This document shows positions 7,531 to 15,563 of a stretch of 46,609 nucleotides of DNA, one piece after another. The stretch is taken from assembly GCA_018691345.1 (NCBI GenBank), contig JABGTJ010000052.1, positions 1 to 46,609 on the forward strand. The letters are read 5' to 3'. The DNA comes from Methanobacteriota archaeon (GTDB lineage: Archaea > Thermoplasmatota > Poseidoniia > Poseidoniales > Poseidoniaceae). Positions within the stretch are counted from its first letter, which is position 1. Every line of letters starts with the position of its first letter. The position numbers were made by a program, and so were the translations under genes. A model generated the notes under the pieces. It worked only from the letters and a program-made list of their open reading frames with translations, was not told the DNA's origin and did no database searches.

Positions 7531-8461
7531 TCAATCTCAACTCCTGTACCGTACGGGTGGCGCCCTTGTCAAAAACATGTGCGACTGCCCATGCTGCAAA
7601 CGTGATAAAAACGGGGGCAATCCCTCTCCCAACCAATTCACGTTCGATATCCGTACTGATTCCAGGAAGTAGAGCAGCCCATCCAATCCCGTATGCAATG
7701 GCTGCAAAAATGGTATGAGGTGTTATTCGGTTGCTAAGAATCCAAGAAATATTTCGTTTATGATGTTCGACGGCCATCATGGTTCCAACTTTGAAGAAAA
7801 AGGGCATTCGGCGTATTCCAGAAGTTTGTGAACCGTAAATGGATTCAACTGGGGCATGTGCTATTCTGAATCCAAGGCGAGAGAGCTGAATTATCCAATA
7901 GTTAGGATATCCATAACCTTTCCAAGACTTTTTCCAATTCCATTGTCGCAGAATTTCACATTTGGTTGCTGTGTAGCCACACTGGGGGTCTGAAACATCC
8001 TGTCCGGATGCAAGCGTCGTGAATAACGATAGAATTCGACTTGCTCTTTTGCGATACTTCGGCATTGCCTGAACCCCTTTGGCATGAACGAAGCGGTCTC
8101 CTTTGACGTATTCACAACGGCCTTCGACTATGGGGTGAATGAGGTGTTCCATGTCGTCGGGATTCATTTGTCCGTCACCAGCCATTACGACGCTGATGAA
8201 TTCATGTTCGTCCCACAACTCGAGAAGATATTGATGACCGGCGTCAATAGCCGCTCCAACTCCGTTGCCGGGGAGGTCAAGAGTGTGAATGCGCTCAGAT
8301 TCTAAAAAGTCAGAGAGAAGGTCCTTTGTCCCATCGCTTGAGCCGTCGTTGACTACAATTGCTGCATCGACGAAGTCTGGAAGCGTTTCAATGACTTGAC
8401 GGAGATGCTTCTCCTCGTTGCGAGCAGGGATGACTACTCCGATACGGTAGTTCCCCTTCAC
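7505..8461 (-). CDS. Family 2 glycosyltransferase with C-terminal membrane segments
   Basis: 318 aa from a GTG start. The GT-A fold begins GVVIPARNEEKHL, continues VVNDGSSDGTKD for nucleotide-sugar binding, and has the metal-binding region VVMAGDGQMNPDD (DGQ). DPQCGYTATK is typical of dolichyl-phosphate sugar synthases and related polyprenyl-phosphate glycosyltransferases. The last 90 residues contain two probable membrane segments (TIFAAIAYGIGWAALL and APVFITFAAWAVAHVF). The likely role is moving a sugar from a nucleotide sugar to a lipid phosphate carrier at the membrane for surface glycans or glycoproteins; sugar and acceptor cannot be read. It diverges from a degenerate relative at 8556. 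Confidence 0.88.
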   Translation of the reverse strand: MKGNYRIGVVIPARNEEKHLRQVIETLPDFVDAAIVVNDGSSDGTKDLLSDFLESERIHTLDLPGNGVGAAIDAGHQYLLELWDEHEFISVVMAGDGQMNPDDMEHLIHPIVEGRCEYVKGDRFVHAKGVQAMPKYRKRASRILSLFTTLASGQDVSDPQCGYTATKCEILRQWNWKKSWKGYGYPNYWIIQLSRLGFRIAHAPVESIYGSQTSGIRRMPFFFKVGTMMAVEHHKRNISWILSNRITPHTIFAAIAYGIGWAALLPGISTDIERELVGRGIAPVFITFAAWAVAHVFDKGATRTVQELRLNAKARQKA

Positions 8462-8555
8462 ATGTTTAGCATCGAGTCATAGAACATGAATCTGTGGCTT
8501 TGTCTTGATGGAATTCAAACACCGGTTTAATTCTTGAACTCAGCGAGGGTTTGAT

Positions 8556-9413
8556 ATGAAGTGGCAAACAGTCAGCGGCGTGGCTCAGAGGAAGTTACGG
8601 CTTGTCCTGATTGCCAAGGACATTGAGTTGAGGATTGTTTCCCTCATTGTTCGTGCGCGAGAGGGTGCAGAGGAGGTCATTCTTCTGGACCTTGGCTCTT
8701 CGGATTCCACCGCTGAATACGCAGAAGAAGTTGGTTGTACGGTCCTCAACTTCAATCAAGACATCACCGTTCAAAGCATCGCTTCTTTCCTTCTTGATGG
8801 TAACCTCGAGCCAATCGATTCGACGCTTGTTCTTTCGATTACGGACCAATGGAAACTTCAAGATCTACCGTTGGCGATGAACAGAGCCCGAGAAATTTGG
8901 GACGTCCACCTCTCTCATCAAGTCGACGAAACTGAAACTGATTCCGCAGATCAACTTGTTCTCAGTTCAGTCAACTTACAGCACCTCGTTCTTACTCAAG
9001 CGGGTATGGAAGCACTTGCTTACTTGGGGCCGATGGCCCGTGCAGTTGAACTTGATGAATCGTTGCGGGTTCGCATCGTACCTGCTCGTAAATCTGTTCG
9101 AGTACCGCAACGGGAGTCACTTGCAACAGCGTCTCGCTTTGCTCAGTTGTTTTATTGGATGCTCGAGAGTAAGCATCCATTGCTCTTGTTTGGAATTCCA
9201 GGGATTGTGTTGTTTATTCTCGGTTACAAATTGTCGGGTGACGTCATTGGAACGCTTGAAGAATTGAATTCCACTTCCATTGGAGTCACATTAGCAACCA
9301 TTGCCATGACTTTAGTAGGGCTATTTGGAATAATGGTGGCGTTGATTTTGTACATTATGGGCAAACAGGTTGAACAAATCCAATCCCAGTACAATTGGCC
9401 AACCCGAGAGTAG
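8556..9413 (+). CDS. Degenerate family 2 glycosyltransferase-like membrane protein
   Basis: 285 aa. The segment LLDLGSSDSTAEYAEEVGC matches the DDGSSD-type nucleotide-sugar motif of family 2 glycosyltransferases. The C-terminus (HPLLLFGIPGIVLFILGY, then TLATIAMTLVGLFGIMVALIL) resembles the two-helix tail of the glycosyltransferase encoded at 23890-24825. The expected D-x-D/DGDGQ metal site is absent: the equivalent region reads STLVLSITDQWKLQDLP. The QSGFR acceptor-loop region is also missing. It is therefore probably not an active transferase and may be a partner or regulator of one. GAGGG lies 6 bases before the ATG. The family call is moderate; loss of activity is inferred. Confidence 0.65.
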   Translation: MKWQTVSGVAQRKLRLVLIAKDIELRIVSLIVRAREGAEEVILLDLGSSDSTAEYAEEVGCTVLNFNQDITVQSIASFLLDGNLEPIDSTLVLSITDQWKLQDLPLAMNRAREIWDVHLSHQVDETETDSADQLVLSSVNLQHLVLTQAGMEALAYLGPMARAVELDESLRVRIVPARKSVRVPQRESLATASRFAQLFYWMLESKHPLLLFGIPGIVLFILGYKLSGDVIGTLEELNSTSIGVTLATIAMTLVGLFGIMVALILYIMGKQVEQIQSQYNWPTRE

Positions 9414-9452
9414 GCTACAAAGGAATCTCAAGGAACAGATGGATTGATATTT

Positions 9453-10241
9453 ATGTCGGAAATGGAAACTCCCTGCTTAGTCTGCTTGGATATGGACCGT
9501 GTACTTGTTGATCATCTGTCAACATGGCAATTTGTATACGACAATCTTGGAATCTCTAACGATGAATCCTTTGAATTGTATAACCAAGGGCTGCTTGATG
9601 AATGGGATTGGATTAAGCTTGATATTGCTCTGATTAAGGAAAGCCGTTCTATGAATGATCCACCTATTACCGATTCTGAACTCCGTGGGCACATGGAAGG
9701 TATGCCTATGATGAAAAATTGGAGAGAATTCATCCAACAACTCTTGGACGATGGCTATCATGTGGCGATAGTAAGTGGCGGTTTGCAACAAACTGCCCGC
9801 GATATTGCTGCACAATTTCCAAGTCAAAACGAATGGAAAAAACGTTGGGGTGGAATCGACCGTTTCACCGCTCAGCGATTTGCAGACGGCATGGATACTC
9901 GACTGCATGTCTTTACCAACGGTTGGCTTCTTGGAGAGCAGTTGCCCAACGGCGAGTATGAACTCGGTGATTTTGGTCGATACCAAGTGCAGATGGATGG
10001 GAAGGGTTCCGTGGTTCAAATGCTCCAGCGCCGTCTTGGGGTTTCGAAAAGCAATACTGCCTCAGTAGGAGATTCAGCCGGCGATATTGCAATGTTTCAA
10101 GAATCTGGTTTCCCAATCTGTTTCAACCCCTGGGATGACCGACCGAAGCCACATGCCCATGTGGTCATTGAACAAAAGGATTTGATGCCACTTGCAACAC
10201 TCATTGCGGATTACTTTGAGTCGGTTTCATCGTCATCTTGA
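9453..10241 (+). CDS. HAD-superfamily hydrolase (phosphoserine-phosphatase-like)
   Basis: 262 aa from ATG 9453 (a TTG at 9444 is in frame). HAD motif I is CLDMDRVLVD, where the first Asp is the nucleophile and the second the acid/base; Arg replaces the common Gly. Motif II is HVAIVSGG, motif III is the Lys in DGKGSVVQML, and motif IV is SVGDSAGDIAMF. The helical cap between motifs I and II and the KG..V..L spacing resemble phosphoserine-phosphatase-like members. The substrate is unknown; a small phosphorylated metabolite is likely. It follows the degenerate glycosyltransferase by 39 bases on the same strand and probably shares its transcript. Confidence 0.85.
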   Translation: MSEMETPCLVCLDMDRVLVDHLSTWQFVYDNLGISNDESFELYNQGLLDEWDWIKLDIALIKESRSMNDPPITDSELRGHMEGMPMMKNWREFIQQLLDDGYHVAIVSGGLQQTARDIAAQFPSQNEWKKRWGGIDRFTAQRFADGMDTRLHVFTNGWLLGEQLPNGEYELGDFGRYQVQMDGKGSVVQMLQRRLGVSKSNTASVGDSAGDIAMFQESGFPICFNPWDDRPKPHAHVVIEQKDLMPLATLIADYFESVSSSS

Positions 10242-10374
10242 TGAACATCATGACGAATGTTCACTCATGCTCGGAGAGGACTTCATCTCATCCCTATGCC
10301 CGCACTGCGGGTTTCTACTTGGCGAGTTTATGCCCGGTTTACCCTGCCCAAATTGTGGAGAACCACTGCTCTAA
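10216..10374 (+). CDS. Very small zinc-ribbon protein
   Basis: About 52 aa if started at TTG 10216; TTG 10192 or ATG 10267 (35 aa) are alternatives. Two CxxC knuckles, CPHCG and CPNCG, sit about 13 residues apart and the protein ends GEPLL. That pattern is hard to obtain by chance and is typical of stand-alone archaeal zinc ribbons. The upstream residues are His/Asp/Glu-rich (LDEHHDECS). The gene overlaps the 3' end of the HAD gene and its stop overlaps the convergent dehydrogenase by four bases. The function is unknown. Confidence 0.5.
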   Translation: MSRFHRHLDEHHDECSLMLGEDFISSLCPHCGFLLGEFMPGLPCPNCGEPLL

Positions 10375-11417
10375 TCTTCGTCAAATTGTACGCCATGGTC
10401 TCTCATCATGGCAATGACGTAATCGATTGCTTCTGTGCTTAATGCTTCAGGTGGGTGAACTCCCGGCTCGAGGCCACAACCTTGGAGCGGTCCACTCTTC
10501 AAAAAGAGCAGAGCGCATGCTGCGGTAACCAATCCAGTTGTTCTGGCCATGGAACCATCTCCATTGCGCCCCGAATCTTGAACAACCCATCGCTTTTGAT
10601 TTTGTGCCGTTTTGGCTACGACTTCCAGCCATGTGAATTCCTCTCGAGAGGCATCGTAGCTCCATGCGTCCAGCATTTCACTTTCTTCAAGCACGCCTTG
10701 AGAATCCAGCCATTTTTGGATATGACCGGGCCATCGAACGGTATATTCTTTCATGTTTGATGCAGAAATCGTCGTTAAAACACTGCGAAGTCCATCGGTA
10801 AGGAAGGCTTCCATTTCGCCATACTCACCGACCTGTATCATGTGCCTGTCCGTAATCGGTGGTACTTCGAAGACATCATTGTTGGATTTAATGCGTGCAG
10901 GTCGAGTGTATTCTTCAATGACATCCGAGGGTGAGAACGGTGCCATGTACGACCATCCACCGTCTGGCGCAGTTGGGTTTCCACCGACTTTGATGGTTAA
11001 GGTATCCAAATGCCCAAGGGCTTCTGCACCTTTTTTTGCAAGCATGTTCGACATTCCCGGTGCGATGCCCACATCCCAAAGAAGGACTGCGTTATTTTCA
11101 ACAGCCAATTGTTGGTGAAGGTGTGGGTCTTCTGCGGTGAAAGCAAGGTCGACTACGTTGTGTCCTGCTGAAAGGAGTTGAGGTCGAACTTTGTCTCCTA
11201 TGCGACCTGGGAGCATGTTGATGATGACCGAATGTGAGGGCAAGTTCTCAATATGCTGAGTTACATCTCCCACAAGGGCAGTTACCCTTGGGTTCGAAGA
11301 CAGTTTTTCGGGGATGTTCAAGTCCACAACGGTAACCTCATGACCGTTTTCAAGTAAACGTTCAACCACAAATTGGCCTACGAGGCCGCAGCCAAGAGCA
11401 ATAGCAGCAGTCATCAT
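10371..11417 (-). CDS. Saccharopine dehydrogenase family oxidoreductase
   Basis: 348 aa, cytoplasmic. The N-terminal Rossmann fold begins ALGCGLVGQFVVERLL (GxGxxG-like) with the acidic end of the second strand in VTVVDLN, which points to NAD preference. The middle, GHNVVDLAF, WDVGIAPGMSNMLA and KVGGNP, is typical of the saccharopine dehydrogenase / lysine 6-dehydrogenase / carboxynorspermidine dehydrogenase group. Members reduce or oxidise amino-acid C-N bonds, so a role in lysine or polyamine metabolism is plausible, but the substrate cannot be read. It follows AsnRS by seven bases; GAGGTG spans the junction and either of two adjacent ATGs (11417 or 11414) may be used. Confidence 0.85.
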   Translation of the reverse strand: MMTAAIALGCGLVGQFVVERLLENGHEVTVVDLNIPEKLSSNPRVTALVGDVTQHIENLPSHSVIINMLPGRIGDKVRPQLLSAGHNVVDLAFTAEDPHLHQQLAVENNAVLLWDVGIAPGMSNMLAKKGAEALGHLDTLTIKVGGNPTAPDGGWSYMAPFSPSDVIEEYTRPARIKSNNDVFEVPPITDRHMIQVGEYGEMEAFLTDGLRSVLTTISASNMKEYTVRWPGHIQKWLDSQGVLEESEMLDAWSYDASREEFTWLEVVAKTAQNQKRWVVQDSGRNGDGSMARTTGLVTAACALLFLKSGPLQGCGLEPGVHPPEALSTEAIDYVIAMMRDHGVQFDED

Positions 11418-11424
11418 TCACACC

Positions 11425-12756
11425 TCAAGGCGTCACTCGTCGTGAGTCACGCGGGAACGGAATTACTTCACGAATGTGGTCTGCACCTGTTAACCAAGCG
11501 CAGACACGATCGACTCCAAGGCCGAATCCTCCGTGTGGGACTCCTCCGTACGAGCGTGTATCGATGTAGAATTGGTAGGCCTCGGTAGGTGTGCCTTCTT
11601 CCTTGAGTCGGGCCAAGATCTCTTCTTCTGACCAGGTTCTTTCGCCGCCACCGATGATTTCTCCGTAGCCTTCAGGCGCCAGTAAATCATGACAGAGAAC
11701 ATAGTTGTCGTCATCGGGGTCGACTCGGTGATAGAAGGGTTTGGCGACTTTTGGATAGTGGGTAAGGAAGTGTGGGACTTCGAAATCTTGCGTGAGGACT
11801 TTTTCCTTCGAATAATCAAGGTCTTGGCCCCATTCGACGTCTACATTCATTCCTTGCAGCGTTTCAATTGCTTCGTCGTACCGCATACGTGGATAGGGGT
11901 TGTCTGCGTATCGTGCCACAAGATCGAGATCTCGACCAAGCCCTTCAAGTTCAGTTGAACGCTCATCGAGAAGAGTTGATGCTACGCGTCGAACAACGCC
12001 TTCACCGTGGGTCATAATTTCTTGGTTGCTGGCCCAGGCGACTTCCATTTCTGCATGCCAAAATTCGGTGAGATGCCGTCGAGTTCGTGACTTTTCGGCT
12101 CTAAACGATGGAGCAATAGTGTACAGTCTTTCTAGAGCAGGCATAGCCGCCTCAGCATACAACTGCCATGATTGGGTCAAGTATGCAGTGCGCCCAAAGT
12201 ACGGGACTTCGAAAAGCGTGGAGCCTCCTTCTACTGCACCTGCTACGAAATTGGGCGCCTGGTATTCGACAAAGTCTAGATCTCGGAAATACGAATGAAT
12301 CGCTCCAAAGACACTGCTTCGGATTTGCAGCATTGTCGTCATGCGAGAGGTTCTCAAGTAGAGATGCCGGTTATCCAAGAGGAATTCAGTTTCTCCTCCA
12401 TCAGCAGCAGCCATTGCAGATTCAGTAATTGGGAACGGTTTGTCTGGGTTGACAGCACCGATTATTTCGAATGAAGATGCAACGACTTCATGTCCGCCGT
12501 CGGCTCTTTCATCGGCATTGACTTTACCGTTGATAATGACTGATGTTTCAATCAGGACGTTCTTGACTTCTGAGAACAGTTCTTCGCCAATGGCGTCCTT
12601 CTTGACAACGCATTGAATTGTTCCAGTTGAATCACGAAGGACAACGAATCGAATGTTATTGTTTCCTCTGGCCCTTTTGACCCAGCCTTTCAATTCGACG
12701 TCTTGGTCGTCGTACTTTCCAGACTGAACATCTCCGATCCAAATTGTCTTCACCAT
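11425..12756 (-). CDS. asnS: Asparaginyl-tRNA synthetase
   Basis: 443-aa class IIb synthetase that charges tRNA-Asn. The N-terminal OB fold (residues about 1-110) holds VELKGWVKRARGNNNIRFVVLRD. Class II motif 2 is FRAEKSRTRRHLTEFWHAEME and motif 3 is GGFGLGVDRVCAWLTG. The segment HDLLAPEGYGEIIGGGER is diagnostic of AsnRS as opposed to AspRS. A small oddity is TQSWQLYAEA, where TQSGQLY is usual. The presence of AsnRS means asparagine is attached directly to tRNA rather than only through amidation of Asp-tRNA. It is the first gene of an operon with the saccharopine-dehydrogenase-family gene and diverges from carbamate kinase. Confidence 0.94.
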   Translation of the reverse strand: MVKTIWIGDVQSGKYDDQDVELKGWVKRARGNNNIRFVVLRDSTGTIQCVVKKDAIGEELFSEVKNVLIETSVIINGKVNADERADGGHEVVASSFEIIGAVNPDKPFPITESAMAAADGGETEFLLDNRHLYLRTSRMTTMLQIRSSVFGAIHSYFRDLDFVEYQAPNFVAGAVEGGSTLFEVPYFGRTAYLTQSWQLYAEAAMPALERLYTIAPSFRAEKSRTRRHLTEFWHAEMEVAWASNQEIMTHGEGVVRRVASTLLDERSTELEGLGRDLDLVARYADNPYPRMRYDEAIETLQGMNVDVEWGQDLDYSKEKVLTQDFEVPHFLTHYPKVAKPFYHRVDPDDDNYVLCHDLLAPEGYGEIIGGGERTWSEEEILARLKEEGTPTEAYQFYIDTRSYGGVPHGGFGLGVDRVCAWLTGADHIREVIPFPRDSRRVTP

Positions 12757-12866
12757 GTTCGCACCGGTCTGAGGGTGGGACCTTCTCTAATTCAATGTCA
12801 CCCTCTGCGTTTTTGCTGGTTCATGCCGAATTGGGTTTATGCTGGCAAGTATTAGGCAAAGGGTCA

Positions 12867-12879
12867 AACGCATTGCGTT
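12867..12879. promoter_or_regulatory. Short perfect dyad upstream of carbamate kinase
   Basis: AACGCA-T-TGCGTT is a perfect 13-base dyad ending 12 bases before the carbamate kinase ATG, in the divergent region with asnS. It could be an operator or a leader hairpin, but a dyad this short can arise by chance. Confidence 0.25.
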
Positions 12880-12891
12880 CATCTCAACACC

Positions 12892-13800
12892 ATGGCACGA
12901 ATTGCGGTCTACGCCATCGGAGGCAATGCCTTGTCTTCTCCGAACGGGGACGATGCTGCTGGTAGCGCAGAAGTTCTTGCCCACGTTATGTCGGATGTAA
13001 TCGACTTATTAGAGGCCGGTTGGGGAGTCGTACTGACGCACGGAAATGGACCGCAAGTCGGACATCTGATGGAACTGGACAAAGAGCAGACCCAATCCAT
13101 GGACAGTTGGGTATCGGCAACCCAAGGAATGATTGGCCATTCGCTCGCCCTCAACTTGGACTCGATTCTTCATCGACGTCAACGACCTGAACGAACTGCA
13201 TGCGTGCTCACGAGAGTTTTGGTTGATGGTGATGACCAAGGTTTCCAGTTTCCTACCAAGCCAGTCGGGCCAATATTATCTGCTGCTACAGTCATGTCTG
13301 CAGATTGGGATATTGCGGAGACCATCAAAGGTCCTCGGCGCGTCGTGGCAAGCCCGCTTCCAATGAAAGTCATTGATCTTCCAGTGATTCAAAAACTGGT
13401 CGAATTGCACGCAGTGGTTGTTTGTGGAGGGGGTGGAGGGATACCCGTGGTCGATAAGGGTGGGCATTTTTCTGGCGTCCCTGCAGTGATTGATAAAGAC
13501 CGGTTATCGGCGCTCTTAGCCATTGAACTCCACGCTGATGCTCTGATAATTTCTACGGCCATCGATGCAGTTCGTACAGACTTTGGTGGAGTGAATGAAA
13601 AAATCCACCATCGTCTTTCCCTTGATGAGTGTGAACGATACATCGAACAAGGAGAATTTCCTGCAGGCTCAATGGGTCCTAAAATTGGCAGTTTAATGGA
13701 AGCGGCGCTTCACAGACCTGGCCTTGAAGCTATACTTTGCCAACCAGGCGATGCTCTGCTTGCCCTGCGCGGCGAGACCGGGACGACCATACATGTGTGA
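12892..13800 (+). CDS. arcC: Carbamate kinase
   Basis: 302-aa amino-acid-kinase-fold enzyme interconverting carbamoyl phosphate plus ADP with carbamate plus ATP. Diagnostic motifs are YAIGGNAL at the start, LTHGNGPQVGHL, the KPVGP segment before the lid, VVCGGGGGIPVV, GVPAVIDKDRLSALLA and GSMGPKIGSLMEA near the end. The length matches the family (about 310). In archaea this enzyme is thought either to recover ATP from carbamoyl phosphate or to make carbamoyl phosphate. No arginine deiminase or ornithine carbamoyltransferase lies next to it, so the pathway is not settled by context. Confidence 0.93.
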   Translation: MARIAVYAIGGNALSSPNGDDAAGSAEVLAHVMSDVIDLLEAGWGVVLTHGNGPQVGHLMELDKEQTQSMDSWVSATQGMIGHSLALNLDSILHRRQRPERTACVLTRVLVDGDDQGFQFPTKPVGPILSAATVMSADWDIAETIKGPRRVVASPLPMKVIDLPVIQKLVELHAVVVCGGGGGIPVVDKGGHFSGVPAVIDKDRLSALLAIELHADALIISTAIDAVRTDFGGVNEKIHHRLSLDECERYIEQGEFPAGSMGPKIGSLMEAALHRPGLEAILCQPGDALLALRGETGTTIHV

Positions 13801-13814
13801 TTGAAGACATAGCA

Positions 13815-13824
13815 CATATTGATA
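13815..13824 (+). promoter_or_regulatory. Possible TATA box of sodN
   Basis: The A/T-rich CATATTGATA is centred about 29 bases before the sodN ATG. That is the spacing expected if the mRNA is leaderless, and no Shine-Dalgarno precedes the ATG. Proposed from composition and spacing only. Confidence 0.3.
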
Positions 13825-13848
13825 TGCCTGTTCTCAATCCGATATATC

Positions 13849-14301
13849 ATGGAAGACACACCATTCACACTGATTGAAGCATCTGCACATTGCGACGGAC
13901 CCTGCGGAGTTTACGACCCAGCAAGCGCTCGTGTTGCTGGTGAAGCAGTACAATCAATGACCAAAAAGATGCTCGCACTTGAATATCCACAAGTGTTCAG
14001 TTCCGAGTCGATGGCGTCTTACCTCAACACCATGAGCCGATATGCAGCAATCAAGGAAGAAGAGGCTCAAAAGTGCAAGAAAGAATTGCTCGTTCTGTGG
14101 ACCGATTTCTTCAAGCCAATGCATCTTGAAGCACACCCAGAACTGCACGATACGTTCTGGCAGGCCGCAAAACTTTGCAGTGCCTGTAAAGTCGAAGTTT
14201 CTGCTCAACACGCTCAAGAATTAATGGATGCAATCGAATCGATTCACAACATGTTCTGGTCAATCAAGGGACGAGAAGTTCCTTGGATTCGCGCAAGTTG
14301 A
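13849..14301 (+). CDS. sodN: Nickel superoxide dismutase precursor
   Basis: 150 aa, including a leader of 13 residues (MEDTPFTLIEASA) that must be removed so that His becomes residue 1. The mature protein begins HCDGPCGVYDP, the nickel hook: His1 (amine and imidazole), Cys2 and Cys6 bind Ni. The common hook is HCDLPCGVYDP, so Leu4 is Gly here. The rest is the expected four-helix bundle, with a LVLWTDFFKP segment. The enzyme converts superoxide to oxygen and hydrogen peroxide without using iron or manganese, useful in iron-poor surface water. The start is ATG 13849, since upstream in-frame residues do not look like a leader. sodX follows directly. Mature length, about 137, is longer than the roughly 117 of Streptomyces. 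Confidence 0.95.
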   Translation: MEDTPFTLIEASAHCDGPCGVYDPASARVAGEAVQSMTKKMLALEYPQVFSSESMASYLNTMSRYAAIKEEEAQKCKKELLVLWTDFFKPMHLEAHPELHDTFWQAAKLCSACKVEVSAQHAQELMDAIESIHNMFWSIKGREVPWIRAS

Positions 14302-14310
14302 GGCTCTGCA

Positions 14311-14607
14311 ATGTCCCGTGTCCGAGTGCATATCTCGGGCGACAGTATGTGGCCAACCTTTCCTAACGGTAGTCTGTTTGAACTCATTGATTGCACCTTT
14401 GAGGAACTCAATATTGGTGATGTTGTACTCGCACAACATCCCTTTCATTCCGAAGTTCAGATTGTTAAACGGATAGAGAGTTTCCGTGACCGTACTGTAT
14501 TCTTAGTCGGCGATAATCCAGACCCGTTGGCGAGTGAAGATTCGCATAATTTTGGTTCGATTAACGAGGAAGCAATTCTTGGTCGATGTGAATTGATTCA
14601 ACAGTGA
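14311..14607 (+). CDS. sodX: Nickel-SOD maturation protease (S26 family)
   Basis: 98-aa signal-peptidase-like serine protease expected to trim the SodN leader and expose the nickel-binding His1. The S26 catalytic Ser12 lies in SGDSMWPTF and the general base Lys53 in QIVKRIES; the conserved GDN box is VGDNPD. There is no membrane segment, unlike secretory signal peptidases, which suits a cytoplasmic maturation enzyme. The gene starts nine bases after sodN, and a TGAGG overlapping the sodN stop can serve as its ribosome site. The sodN-sodX order is the usual one in cyanobacteria and actinobacteria, which supports both calls. Confidence 0.92.
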   Translation: MSRVRVHISGDSMWPTFPNGSLFELIDCTFEELNIGDVVLAQHPFHSEVQIVKRIESFRDRTVFLVGDNPDPLASEDSHNFGSINEEAILGRCELIQQ

Positions 14608-14613
14608 AGTGTT

Positions 14614-14690
14614 TGGCGGGCCTGACGGGGTTCGAACCCGCGACCGATGGATTAAGAGTCCATCGCTCTACCTGACTAAGCTACAGGCCC
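14614..14690 (-). tRNA. tRNA-Lys (anticodon CUU)
   Basis: Read on the minus strand, acceptor GGGCCTG pairs with CAGGCCC. The anticodon stem ATGGA/TCCAT encloses loop CTCTTAA, giving anticodon CTT. The T arm is GCGGG-TTCGAAC-CCCGT with one mismatch or wobble at the stem end. Discriminator G is followed by an encoded CCA (14614-14616). Confidence 0.92.
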
Positions 14691-14736
14691 AACCTTGGGT
14701 TCAACCACCCGTATTTAACAATTGACAGAAAGGTGT

Positions 14737-15441
14737 TCACTGAATACGCCCATTCGGGTTGACAAATGTTTCAACGCCGTTGGTTCCAGCAAGAACCACC
14801 ACGTCACACATGTTGTTGAACAAGCCAACTTGAACCACGCCAGCGACGTTCAAAATGTCTTTTTCCATTGCCTCAGGTGCAGAGATCGTAGGTCCACAAT
14901 GTGCATCAGCAATCATGTTTCCATTGTCGGTCATCACAGCATTATCTCCTGACATTCGACAGTTGACTCGACAGTTTAGCAATCGGCCGAGTGAGCGAAT
15001 TGTGGCTTGGTGGGCAAACGGAGTAATCTCAATCGGAAGTGGAAATGCACCGAGCGCATCAACCCGCTTTCTGTCGTCTGCAACGACAATCATGGCCTTG
15101 GATTCTTGCGCAACGATTTTTTCCCGCAAAAGCGCTGCACCTCCGCCTTTGATGAGTTGGAATTCTGGATCGTATTCATCAGCACCGTCAATCACGATGT
15201 CCAATCCATCGACTTCAGAGAGTTCAACCAGAGGTATTCCTACTTCCAAAGCCAGTTTTTCGGTCGCTAGGGATGTTGGCACGCCAACGATTTCCAATCC
15301 CTCTTCAGCCATCATTCGTCCAAGTTCTACGACCGTGTGTTTTACAGTTGAACCCGTACCCAAACCTACTTTCATTCCACTTCGCACGTATTTGCATGCT
15401 GCGATTCCAGCCTCTTTCTTGAGCGTCTCGACATCGGTCAT
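14737..15441 (-). CDS. rpiA: Ribose-5-phosphate isomerase A
   Basis: 234 aa from ATG 15441; a TTG 21 bases upstream is less likely. It interconverts ribose 5-phosphate and ribulose 5-phosphate to supply pentoses for nucleotides and histidine. Family motifs are clear: VGLGTGSTVKHTV binds phosphate, VPTSLATEKLA follows, then IDGADEYDPEFQLIKGGGAALLREK carries the catalytic Asp/Glu, and FPLPIEITPFA is the late conserved strand. The length is normal. It is transcribed away from the 1674-residue surface protein and toward tRNA-Lys, and forms a single-gene unit. Confidence 0.95.
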   Translation of the reverse strand: MTDVETLKKEAGIAACKYVRSGMKVGLGTGSTVKHTVVELGRMMAEEGLEIVGVPTSLATEKLALEVGIPLVELSEVDGLDIVIDGADEYDPEFQLIKGGGAALLREKIVAQESKAMIVVADDRKRVDALGAFPLPIEITPFAHQATIRSLGRLLNCRVNCRMSGDNAVMTDNGNMIADAHCGPTISAPEAMEKDILNVAGVVQVGLFNNMCDVVVLAGTNGVETFVNPNGRIQ

Positions 15442-15542
15442 GCTTTGCAAACTTTGGGCCAAGCCCTTGAGGGTTCCGTTATGGGTCGGGATGAATGTCC
15501 ATCCCTACGGGATGTAGTACCTTAAGCCCAAGTCTTTTGACC

Positions 15543-15558
15543 TACGAGTAATCTCGTA
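15543..15558. promoter_or_regulatory. Perfect inverted repeat just before the giant surface protein gene
   Basis: TACGAG-TAAT-CTCGTA is a 6-bp perfect inverted repeat with a 4-base spacer, ending five bases before the ATG at 15564. A second 6-bp repeat, GGGATG/CATCCC, lies at 15488-15505. Either could be an operator or a leader hairpin. Repeats of this size also occur by chance. Confidence 0.3.
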
Positions 15559-15563
15559 ACATC

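Noticed and set aside
12892..13800. N-acetylglutamate or aspartate kinase instead of carbamate kinase
   Set aside because: GNGPQVGHL, GVPAVIDKD and GSMGPKIGSL are carbamate-kinase motifs and the length fits that family.
14855..15517. 220-residue open frame opposite rpiA
   Set aside because: Ser/Thr/Pro-rich composition mirrors the codons of rpiA on the other strand; rpiA has every family motif.
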